Made by a program: the position numbers and the translations under genes. Below the pieces are notes generated by a model that saw only the letters and a program-made list of their open reading frames with translations, was not told the origin of the DNA and ran no database searches. This document shows positions 10,801 to 24,686 of a stretch of 42,726 nucleotides of DNA, piece after piece. This DNA comes from Streptococcus shenyangsis. Lineage in GTDB: Bacteria > Bacillota > Bacilli > Lactobacillales > Streptococcaceae. Position 1 is the stretch's first letter. Every line of letters begins with the position of its first letter. Location of the stretch: assembly GCF_006385785.1 (NCBI RefSeq), contig NZ_VFSH01000016.1:1-42726 (forward strand). The letters run 5' to 3'.

Positions 10801-13800
10801 TTCATCACCAGATGCTTTATAAAGTTGAGCTGCAGCTTTTAGTTTCGCAAATTCTGCACGCAAGCCTTCACGCTCTGCACCAACATCTTGACCAGCTTTC
10901 AACTTAGACATGAAGGCCGCCAATTTCGGTGCAAGTTCAACAGACTCTTCCAACTTCACAACACGACCATCCATGTTTTGGTTGATCATATGTTTACCAA
11001 GCTCACGGAAGGCAAGAGAGGTTTCGCTATCTGTAAACTTACCATTTTCAACAAAGTTGAAGGCAATATCGTTTACTTTCTTAGCTTCTTCTTCTGACTT
11101 CCATTGTTTCCATGCATATTGAGCTGCAGAGAAGAGGGCAATCTTAGAAGGCTCAGATTGTTGCATTGGATTCAACATGATACCTGAAAGAAGACTAGGA
11201 TCAACATTTGGATGAAGGAATTTCTCACCACCACCTAAGATTAAGTGTTGTTTAGAATTATCTGTAACAGGCCAATTGACCCATAGAGAAACTGGACGAT
11301 ATGTCTTACCACCTGCAGTCAGATTGTTCTTAAGGTTAGAGAGGAAGCTTTCGGATACTTCACCCCAGATCTTACCACCAGTAAGGGTCATAGAGGTTGA
11401 AGTTGGAAGATTTTCATTGAGTGCTTTCAACTCATCTTCACGGCCATTACCCCAATATTGACCTGGGACAAAGATCATTTCCTTACGAAGGCCACCATAA
11501 GTTGCTTGTTTTTTAGTCAACCAGTCTGTCATGTCCTTCATCAAGCGGTTGTAGCTATTGTAGCCACCAACTGGACTTGGGGCATCATCAGCCAAAATAC
11601 CGAACTCACGAACACCGACATCCATTAATTGAGTGAATTTAGCTTTAATAGTTTCAAGGTCTTTTTGGTAGTCAGCATCGTTACCAAAACGGATACGATT
11701 ATTCATGAATGGATGGATGGTCCAAACATAACGAGTCTTGTTTTGGTTTCCAACACGCGCCAATTCACGAATTTCAGCTAGTTTTTCTTCTGGATAAAGT
11801 TCACGCCATTTCTTGTTGTGATATGGATCATCTTTTGGTGCAAAGAAGTATTGGGTCAACTTCAAGTCACCACCATAACGCATCAATTCTGCACGGTCAG
11901 CATTACTCCAAGGATTTCCATAGTAACCTTCGATAAAGCCACGGTTCTTAATTTCAGCGTAGTCTTCAACTGTTACATTACGTAAGACTGGTGCCGCGCT
12001 CTCATTAAGCATGTGTTTGAGAGTCGTTAAACCGTAGAAGACAGCATCTGTATCTTTACCGACGATAGAGATTGTATTGTTCTTGATTGACAAGGCATAA
12101 GCATCAATTTTATCAAAGAGTCCTTGAGAAATTCCAGATACTTCTTTTTCAGCCTGTGAATTTTGACCATGAACACCAAGGTAGATGTTAGTAGCACCTG
12201 CCACTGCTGTTTGACTGCTTGTGTATGAGATTTGATGATCTTGTAGAACGCTCTTCAAGCGGTTACGAGTATAGATATCTAATTGATCTCCCATGACAAG
12301 ATTGACTTGTTTATGGAGTTTCGTAACACCTTCATCGTAAGTTACTTTTTGTGGTGTTGGGAATACCTTGTATTCTTTCTTAAGGTAGTCTTGACTTTGG
12401 GCTGCAGCAGCAACTGCCTCATCACTTGTTGGCTTGCTAGCTACAAATTTATCAGCAAGTTCAGTTGTCCCGTCACCCATCTCCTCAACTTTAGGTGCTT
12501 TTGGAGTAGCTGGCTCTTCTGCCTTGTTAGTAGAAACTGGTTTCAGAAGTTGAATTTCTGCGGCACTACCAAATCCTGCAACACCTGCTAGGACTTTTAA
12601 TTCTACCTTATTCGTTTCAACTGCATCAAAGTTCACTGTTTTCTCTTTGGCATTGTTTTCCCAAGTTCCTGAAGCAACTTTAACCATCTGACCATCTTTT
12701 TGAGCATATATTTCATAAGATGTCACGACACCATTACCACCACCTGGACGTGGAAGATAAGTCAAACCATTGACTTTTTCACTTGCTTTCAAGTTCATAG
12801 CAACTGTGAATGGTGCTTGATGTCCAGACCATTTTGAATGCCAGAAGGTATTTGGATCATTGTCGAAGGCTTTTTCTACTGGACCTTCTGCATTGGTACC
12901 TGGTAATTCTTGACTAGTTGCAGAAACTGTAAAATGATTATTTGGAATCAAACGTGGATTTACAAATGGTTCATTTGACAACTCAGCACTATGCAAGATT
13001 CCTTTGAAACCACCGATCGTTTCAAGTGGTAGAACCAAGCTATTATGAGCAAAACGAGGATTAGCTGGATTTGCAATACGTTCAACCTTTTCACCATCTA
13101 CATAAACTTCTGTAGATTGTGGTTTCGTTACAACAGAGATTTGATAACGTTTGTTCTTTTCAAGTTTCTTGTTGAATTGAATATGGAATTGCTCAAAAGT
13201 ATAGGCAAGGTAGCCATCCTTATCTGCAAGATAAAGTTGATTATTGCCACTTGTTGAGAAGGTCTGTTCACCGTCACCAGTTACAGTAACATCCATTTTC
13301 AGGACATGACTTGGTCCTGCGTCACCAACTAGACCTTCGATTGTACTGTCTTTATCGAAATTCAATCCTGCTTCAGTCTTCTTCACTTTCTTAGCAAGGT
13401 AATCTTTGACAGTCTCAGGATTAATCTTGAACAAGTCTTCTTCAGCTATAGTCTTTTCAGGATTAGATTGTGGTGCATAGACACTTGCTGGTTGAATACG
13501 ATCTGCATAGGTCTTAGCTGCACGATCGGAACCCCAAGTGCGTTCTGCAGTAGACTGCATACTCTTGAAGAAACGTTTAAAGATATCATAAGAAGTAAGT
13601 CCAGTTTCATGGAGGTCAATATTATCATTCCAAACCGCATGACCACCACCAATGATATTAGGATTAGAAGCTTCTAGACGTGGGCCACCACCTGTTGAGA
13701 AGTCATTTGGTGTCCAACGATTGTATTGAATTTCATAATTTGCATAATCTCCATAAGCAGTTTGGCTATTGCTACCACTTGGGACACTATAGGTTGGAAC

Positions 13801-16107
13801 ATCTGTGATATTGATAATCTTGGCACCTTGAGCAATTGCAGCTGCTGGACGTTGCCATCCAAGGCTCCAGATATCCACTTCTACATCTTTCCAATCAACT
13901 GGCGTTTTTCCTTGTTTGGCGCTGAGTGATCCCCAAATACGTGGTGTATAACCTTTTCCTTTGATATACTTGATGAGGTCATTGACATAGCGACGATAGC
14001 TTTCTGGACTTCCATAATACTCATCTGTACCGATATGAACGGTAGAAACGCCATGAAGGGGTGCATCTGGACCATCAAGAAGTTTATCATAGACTAATTT
14101 AACAAAAGCAAGTGTTTCTTCGTACTTGTTATCCAAGTCCAACATAGCTACACGTTCTACATTGTGTTTTCTCGCACTAAGTTGACCCTTGTACATCAAG
14201 TCTGGACGAACTTTAACGAATGAAAGGGCGTGACCTGGTGTGTCAATTTCAGGAACAAGGTTGATATGCAAAGCTTTTGCTAACTTGATGATTTCTTGCA
14301 TTTCTTCCTTGGTATAGTGCTCATCTGATGTTAATTTTTGGCCATCCTTACCAACAATATCTGTCTCCACACGGAAGCCTGTCTTGGCATGCTCTAGAAC
14401 ATACTTGAGTTCTTCTTCTGGACTTAAGTTCTTACCTGCCAAGTGCTCTTTTAGGAAGATATAGTTATCATTCAAGTGCAACTGAAGATCGTTCATCTTG
14501 TAGTAGGCCATGTTTAGCATGATGTCTACAAGCGTATCATAAGGGATAAACTTACGACCTGTGTCTAGCATAAAGCCACGGTGGCTGAAGCTTGGGAAGT
14601 CACGGATCTCACCGTTCTGTAGATCTTTTTCTCCCATTTGAAGAAGTGTACGTGTAGCATAAAAGGCACCTGCATTTGTTGCAGCTTCTACAGTGATAAC
14701 ACCATCTTTTACAGTGATACCATAGCCTTCCTTACCATATCCCTTGTCTTCAACCTTCTTAAATTCAATTCGTTTTTGAGCTGTCTGATTGCCTGTTGCA
14801 ATTTCTAAGCCACGACTTTCAAGGTCAGTCTGATAGAATTTGGCTTCTTGACCAAATCCAGAATCTCCGACTGAAATAACAGTAGATGATGTAATAGAAG
14901 TTTTTCCTTCAGTTCCATACCATTGTTGAACTGCTGGAGCAACTGCTGGTTTAGTTCCAACGCCTTCGTCTGCATGCAAGCCTTTAATAAGAACTTCAAA
15001 TTCTTTTGTGAAGGTATGAGTATCTTTGACTTGTTGGACCATGACCTTAACAGTTTGATCTGTTAAAGGTTTGTAGATTTTGTTATTTAGGTCAACAACA
15101 CCCTGTTTGTTGCTACCAATTAAGCTTACTTGACCTGGTAATTTAGGTAAAACAAGTGATTTTCCATCTTTAGCAACTTCTAGTTCTGTCACCTGACGAA
15201 TATCTGTTGGTTTGCTTGCATCCGGAATGTTTGAATAGGCACGAATTTCTTGAATACCAACATTTTTCCAGTTCATAGTACCAGCTTGGTAATCTGTGAT
15301 TTCAAGTTTAAGGTACTTGGCTTGAATAGCCTCTTTCAAATCAACTTTTTCATCAAGAAGTGGAGTGCCTGTTCTTTGATAAGCTAACTTCCATTCTTTA
15401 ACTCCCGAACCATTCACATCATCCTGGCCAGCGTAATAAAGATTCCATGACTTGATATTTGGATCATTTTTTTCACCACGAACACGGCGATCCCAATCAA
15501 TCTCCACATGCTTAATCACTGTTGTCTTTTCAAGTGTAAATTCGATGGTTGGTTTTTCAACATTTTGATCAGTAGCCCAGCGAGTATCAGGTTTTCCGTC
15601 AATTGCCTTTTCTGCTGTGTACTGTGTGTTTGCTTCATGGTTTGATGCTGTAGCAGAAGCTTTTTCTAAATGATTGACATCTGGTGTTTCGACCAAATCT
15701 TTAGTCACTGGCTTTTCAGATGGTTTAGCTGTTGGAGCTACTTCTTCTTTTAGAGTTTCTGCTGGTTTTGGAGTTGCTTCTTCCTTCGGAGCAGGAGTTT
15801 CAGTTGGCTTTGTAACTGTTTCTCCAGTATTTTCAGGCTGACTTTCTGTCTCACTTGGTTGAGTTTCACTATCCCCTGTCGTAGTGGCAGTTTCTGCTTT
15901 TTCAATAGCTGCTGCTATATCTGCTGGCAGCTTATCCAGAGGCTGAGCCTGTGTTATTGTTCCTTCTGTCTCAGCAGGTCCTTCTGTTTCAGCTGCTTGA
16001 ACCATGCCAGCACCAAAGATACTAGCACCAATCATAACAGAAGCTGCACCAATCGTAAATTTACGAATACTATAATGACACCGTTTCTCAAAAAAATGTT
16101 TTCCCAT
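7825..16107 (-). CDS. Cell-wall-anchored double hexosaminidase: GH20 plus GH84, with F5/8C modules
   Basis: 2760-aa surface protein with two different retaining beta-N-acetylhexosaminidase domains. Order: YSIRK signal 1-39; LPAD motif at 60; low-complexity region; F5/8 type C (CBM32-like) domain about 147-295; GH20 domain about 395-880 with catalytic pair D695-E696 (HIGTDEY); LamG-like beta-sandwich about 925-1055; second F5/8C domain about 1060-1195; GH84 N-domain and barrel about 1240-1670 with RGFIEGYYGNPW and catalytic D1507-D1508 (ILADDAP); helical region; several further F5/8C domains about 1900-2500; three EVPEF/GGVN repeats; LPATG at 2728-2732. It would release beta-GlcNAc (or GalNAc) from glycans after galactose removal. 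Pneumococcal StrH has two GH20 domains and, as far as I know, no GH84. Both catalytic motifs look intact. Substrate preference cannot be read from the sequence. Confidence 0.92.
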   Translation of the reverse strand: MGKHFFEKRCHYSIRKFTIGAASVMIGASIFGAGMVQAAETEGPAETEGTITQAQPLDKLPADIAAAIEKAETATTTGDSETQPSETESQPENTGETVTKPTETPAPKEEATPKPAETLKEEVAPTAKPSEKPVTKDLVETPDVNHLEKASATASNHEANTQYTAEKAIDGKPDTRWATDQNVEKPTIEFTLEKTTVIKHVEIDWDRRVRGEKNDPNIKSWNLYYAGQDDVNGSGVKEWKLAYQRTGTPLLDEKVDLKEAIQAKYLKLEITDYQAGTMNWKNVGIQEIRAYSNIPDASKPTDIRQVTELEVAKDGKSLVLPKLPGQVSLIGSNKQGVVDLNNKIYKPLTDQTVKVMVQQVKDTHTFTKEFEVLIKGLHADEGVGTKPAVAPAVQQWYGTEGKTSITSSTVISVGDSGFGQEAKFYQTDLESRGLEIATGNQTAQKRIEFKKVEDKGYGKEGYGITVKDGVITVEAATNAGAFYATRTLLQMGEKDLQNGEIRDFPSFSHRGFMLDTGRKFIPYDTLVDIMLNMAYYKMNDLQLHLNDNYIFLKEHLAGKNLSPEEELKYVLEHAKTGFRVETDIVGKDGQKLTSDEHYTKEEMQEIIKLAKALHINLVPEIDTPGHALSFVKVRPDLMYKGQLSARKHNVERVAMLDLDNKYEETLAFVKLVYDKLLDGPDAPLHGVSTVHIGTDEYYGSPESYRRYVNDLIKYIKGKGYTPRIWGSLSAKQGKTPVDWKDVEVDIWSLGWQRPAAAIAQGAKIINITDVPTYSVPSGSNSQTAYGDYANYEIQYNRWTPNDFSTGGGPRLEASNPNIIGGGHAVWNDNIDLHETGLTSYDIFKRFFKSMQSTAERTWGSDRAAKTYADRIQPASVYAPQSNPEKTIAEEDLFKINPETVKDYLAKKVKKTEAGLNFDKDSTIEGLVGDAGPSHVLKMDVTVTGDGEQTFSTSGNNQLYLADKDGYLAYTFEQFHIQFNKKLEKNKRYQISVVTKPQSTEVYVDGEKVERIANPANPRFAHNSLVLPLETIGGFKGILHSAELSNEPFVNPRLIPNNHFTVSATSQELPGTNAEGPVEKAFDNDPNTFWHSKWSGHQAPFTVAMNLKASEKVNGLTYLPRPGGGNGVVTSYEIYAQKDGQMVKVASGTWENNAKEKTVNFDAVETNKVELKVLAGVAGFGSAAEIQLLKPVSTNKAEEPATPKAPKVEEMGDGTTELADKFVASKPTSDEAVAAAAQSQDYLKKEYKVFPTPQKVTYDEGVTKLHKQVNLVMGDQLDIYTRNRLKSVLQDHQISYTSSQTAVAGATNIYLGVHGQNSQAEKEVSGISQGLFDKIDAYALSIKNNTISIVGKDTDAVFYGLTTLKHMLNESAAPVLRNVTVEDYAEIKNRGFIEGYYGNPWSNADRAELMRYGGDLKLTQYFFAPKDDPYHNKKWRELYPEEKLAEIRELARVGNQNKTRYVWTIHPFMNNRIRFGNDADYQKDLETIKAKFTQLMDVGVREFGILADDAPSPVGGYNSYNRLMKDMTDWLTKKQATYGGLRKEMIFVPGQYWGNGREDELKALNENLPTSTSMTLTGGKIWGEVSESFLSNLKNNLTAGGKTYRPVSLWVNWPVTDNSKQHLILGGGEKFLHPNVDPSLLSGIMLNPMQQSEPSKIALFSAAQYAWKQWKSEEEAKKVNDIAFNFVENGKFTDSETSLAFRELGKHMINQNMDGRVVKLEESVELAPKLAAFMSKLKAGQDVGAEREGLRAEFAKLKAAAQLYKASGDEKMRAQIHYWLDNTIDQMDALSALLDGTEAIEKNDSAKLWDSYYKGLKLYEQSQTYTFHYVDHDEKAELGVQHIRPFLLGLREILATEVQKALHPDQVISTFITNRTGVEGGLAEVTDGDLGTHALIKSPNSIKTGDYIGLKFNKAVPLQNLTFAMGTQANPRDTFNNAKVEYLNENDEWVTLSEPSYTGNESLIKYEKLNIRAKAVRMIATSDRDNTWFAVREIAVNRPVEVTRAKQAATVTISPNLMYKYNTTVGQITDGRDNTEAMLANADRTDTTPVNSWVQLDLGEVKPVTKVRLHQGSGDKLAEGVLEYSADGNSWQELDRLTGEQTKEIETPISARYVRIRNTKNTNLWWRIADFSVETRTGNSQLTDTNVENLKSTPVYDSLGRYNMQIPSGTKLPAKSYLGMKLDRLHQAELIQAVGTENPSLNLEYSPNAQEWYPADQVTDKSLVRYVRLVNKTDQEQAVTATSLLVQTKEIQPTTLDSTSMGIHPTYGRNDVRKIKNLDQLFDGVYNNFVEFSDYARKDGHITLKLGSERAIKKIRAYIQDGTQNYLRDGKIQVSQDGKTWTDLVTVGDGVANETRDDSLTDGWTHDSKMPGNRYIEGELASPVKANYLRVLFTANYDARFVGFTELVINDGEFVKPINDPTVQGNSGESQGNLYTNLVDGKVLTSYKAEKEQGELVYHLSEPTDVNHIRLVSSLPQGVKARVLARTLKSDKRDSWSEIGEITSSFQTFAVRDKSPLLDVKLVWEGGKPEFYEMTTFHQELPEEPAKPAPTTSKGDEPSPVVEVPEFTGGVNGVEAAVHEVPEYTQAIGTAGDDVVPVVEGLEFKGGVNAVEAATHEVPEYTEAIEKADKLPSPVVEVPDFKGGVNGTEAAVHEVPEYKETASPQVTPTEENLKDSVDKVDGDKMSSGNRDVETTVEKSDEFASASVKTDQAQKQEQPQTSVAKVKDQLPATGGEESATLALLGGLGLVLSAAFIKRRKKD

Positions 16108-16138
16108 TTTTTCTTATTTCCTTTCATACGCTCACAAT

Positions 16139-16153
16139 CGTAAACGTTCTCAT
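16139..16153 (-). promoter_or_regulatory. cre-like site (CcpA) upstream of the GH20/GH84 gene
   Basis: The minus strand reads ATGAGAACGTTTACG, matching 13 of 15 positions of WWGWAARCGYTWWCW. It starts about 32 nt upstream of the start codon. Consensus-based inference. Confidence 0.55.
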
Positions 16154-16161
16154 TTCCCTTT

Positions 16162-16190
16162 AGAAAAAGAGAGGACCTAGAGGTCCTCTC
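16162..16190 (-). terminator. Intrinsic terminator of the GH101 gene
   Basis: Perfect 9-bp stem GAGAGGACC/GGTCCTCTC with a 4-nt loop (16169-16190), followed on the minus strand by TTTTT (complement of 16164-16168). It lies about 75 bp past the stop codon at 16263. Confidence 0.85.
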
Positions 16191-16262
16191 TGGGCATTCT
16201 TTTTTCTCCACTAGAACAAGCAGAGAGTTTGAGCTCCCTTTTAATGAAAACTCTTGTATATT

Positions 16263-23201
<6,939 letters not shown>

Positions 23202-23220
23202 CTAAATCCTTTCACTATAT

Positions 23221-23235
23221 ACGTAAGCGTTTACA
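23221..23235 (-). promoter_or_regulatory. cre-like site (CcpA) upstream of the GH101 gene
   Basis: The plus strand reads ACGTAAGCGTTTACA and matches 14 of 15 positions of WWGWAARCGYTWWCW. It lies 26 nt upstream of the start codon. This is the best of the three cre-like sites in the glycosidase block. Confidence 0.7.
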
Positions 23236-23267
23236 TCTGCTGTTTAAAAAAATACTCCTTTCTGTCT

Positions 23268-23314
23268 AAAAAGTGTAACACTTACGTCATTAAATAAAAA
23301 ATAATTACACTTTT
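23268..23314. promoter_or_regulatory. Candidate operator with repeated AGTGTAA half-sites
   Basis: AAGTGT-A-ACACTT (23271-23283) is a perfect 13-bp palindrome. AAAAGTGTAA at 23269-23278 recurs inverted as TTACACTTTT at 23305-23314. The arrangement sits in the promoter region of the GH101 gene and looks like a regulator-binding site, but I cannot name the regulator. The outer inverted pair could also form an RNA hairpin. Confidence 0.4.
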
Positions 23315-23552
23315 AATATAACAAATGATAGGAAATAAAGCAATAGAAAAGATAGGAAATGACTAATTTTTTCTTTCAATCCTAGTAAAATTAAAGTATA
23401 AAATCTCCAAAATACTCTAGAAAAATAAAATACATATCATCAAATTTTTTCAATATCTGATAATATGCATTTTTCTGATTTTAAAGACTCTTTATCCAAC
23501 CTCATGCGTTTTAAAAACGAAGAAGTTGAGCCTCAATTTGAATTGTTCTCTT

Positions 23553-24281
23553 TCATACTTCCTTAACAAAAACCAATTCCTGTTGCTGGGATAAATCTTC
23601 TCGGTAGACAAATCCAGCAAAGCTTAAGAGACGAGCTTCCTCCACCGTCTGTACTTGATTTTCTATCAGGGCTGTTAGGAAGGCACCACGCGCTTTCTTC
23701 GAAATAGTTGAATGAATCTTCAGCTGACCATCCTTGTCCTCCATGAATTTGAAGGTCACCATTTTTTCTCTAATTTCCTTAGAAAATACAGTCTCAAACT
23801 CGGACGACAAGAGGGAGAAAATTACTTCTTCCTGCGTCACAGCTTCATCGTAGGCTACCTTCCAATGGCTCTTCAAAGTCTTACCAGCGACTTTTAACTT
23901 CATCAAAAAGTCCAAACGGTGAGGGGACATGGGTGACAAGGCTGGAACGACACCGTACAAAGCCGAGGTAATGAAGACATGATTTTCAAGATAGACTTGT
24001 TCTGCCTCGGTCAACTTATCTCGCTTGATGTGACGGTACATAAGCCCATCAAAAAGTTTCAAGGCTGGGTAGTGTTGAGCAGTTTGTTTTTTTAAAGCTT
24101 GGATATGTTGAAATTCTTCCACTGCCTTCTCAGCTGATACCTTGTAAAAACTCTCCAATTGACTAGCAGAATAGAGGGCCAAGGCATCCAGCACGGCCTG
24201 GCTTTCTGGTTTTAAAGAAGTTGCTTCGATACTTGGCAAATCTGAGTTCATTTCTTTTGCTGTTGGGATTAAAATTTTCAT
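23553..24281 (-). CDS. yaaA: Peroxide stress protein YaaA (DUF328 family)
   Basis: 242-aa cytoplasmic protein of the YaaA/DUF328 family. In E. coli YaaA lowers free intracellular iron during hydrogen peroxide stress. Supporting features are the start MKILIPTAKEM, the YSASQLESFYKVS segment, LFDGLMYRHI and the conserved ISKKARGAF segment near the C-terminus. Length is normal for the family. The start has no visible Shine-Dalgarno sequence; instead a promoter-like pair places the transcription start at the ATG (see separate entry). This is plausible biology for a genus whose members often produce their own peroxide, though that link is inference. Confidence 0.88.
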   Translation of the reverse strand: MKILIPTAKEMNSDLPSIEATSLKPESQAVLDALALYSASQLESFYKVSAEKAVEEFQHIQALKKQTAQHYPALKLFDGLMYRHIKRDKLTEAEQVYLENHVFITSALYGVVPALSPMSPHRLDFLMKLKVAGKTLKSHWKVAYDEAVTQEEVIFSLLSSEFETVFSKEIREKMVTFKFMEDKDGQLKIHSTISKKARGAFLTALIENQVQTVEEARLLSFAGFVYREDLSQQQELVFVKEV

Positions 24282-24287
24282 ATTGAT

Positions 24288-24316
24288 AGTGTAGCATATT
24301 TTTTAGCTACTACCAA
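24288..24316 (-). promoter_or_regulatory. Putative yaaA promoter giving a leaderless mRNA
   Basis: On the minus strand, -35 TTGGTA (24311-24316) and -10 TACACT (24288-24293) are separated by 17 bp. The -10 ends 6 nt before the ATG at 24281, so transcription would start at or next to the start codon. Each hexamer matches consensus at 4 of 6 positions. Confidence 0.4.
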
Positions 24317-24328
24317 GAAATTCATCTG

Positions 24329-24352
24329 AAAAACCTCGGTTTGACCGAGGTT
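24329..24352 (-). terminator. Intrinsic terminator after the 54-aa membrane protein gene
   Basis: Stem AACCTCGGT/ACCGAGGTT (24332-24340 with 24344-24352) and a 3-nt loop, followed on the minus strand by TTTTT. It separates the small gene from yaaA. Confidence 0.85.
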
Positions 24353-24359
24353 CCTCTGT

Positions 24360-24524
24360 TTATTTGGGCCATCCTAACCAGATAGCCACGAGAACAAGGG
24401 CTGTGCCAGCTAAGCTTGTTAAGATAGATAAGAATTTATCTTTTTTCTCCTTGAACTGAGAAAAACCTATCTTCAAAGCGAGCAGTCCGAGTAGCATTGA
24501 AGCAAGCATCACATAAAAACCCAT
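24360..24524 (-). CDS. Small two-segment membrane protein, 54 aa
   Basis: Short gene on the minus strand: ATG at 24524, TAA at 24360. An in-frame ATG five codons upstream (24539) is less likely, because GGAGG sits inside that extension, 8 nt before the chosen ATG. The peptide has two hydrophobic segments (residues about 3-21 and 34-51) joined by a charged loop (FKEKKDK), and ends LGWPK. A terminator follows directly. No family recognised. The well-placed ribosome-binding site, terminator and membrane pattern argue that it is real; its function is unknown. Confidence 0.7.
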   Translation of the reverse strand: MGFYVMLASMLLGLLALKIGFSQFKEKKDKFLSILTSLAGTALVLVAIWLGWPK

Positions 24525-24590
24525 TTCTTTGTCCTCCATTAGACTTAATTTACCTTATTATCACATATATTTCTTAAATAAATCTTTTTT

Positions 24591-24686
24591 ATACTCAATG
24601 AAAATCAAAGAGCAAACTAGCCGCAGACTGTACTTGAGTACGGCAAGGCGACGTTGACGTGGTTTGAAGAAATTTTCAAAGAGTAT
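24591..24686. repeat. BOX element, short form without most of boxB
   Basis: About 96 bp running from ATACTCAATGAAAATCAAAG to GAAATTTTCAAAGAGTAT. It contains TACGGCAAGGCGACGTTGACG, nearly the BOXA1R primer sequence used for pneumococcal typing. Compared with the copy at 40248-40398 it lacks the middle (boxB) part. Its last base is the first base of the neighbouring stop codon, so it sits exactly at the 3' end of the 531-aa gene. Confidence 0.88.

Larger units (their letters stand above)
16108..16262. other. Intergenic region between the GH101 and GH20/GH84 genes
   Basis: 155 bp holding the terminator of the upstream gene (16162-16190), a cre-like site (16139-16153) and an AAAGGA ribosome-binding site. 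I could not find a convincing -35/-10 pair between the terminator and the start codon, so the hexosaminidase gene may depend partly on read-through or on a promoter I did not recognise. Confidence 0.5.

Noticed and set aside
24591..24686. RUP repeat
   Set aside because: I first considered RUP, but the sequence contains the BOXA1R primer region and shares its whole termini with the 40248 copy, so BOX fits.
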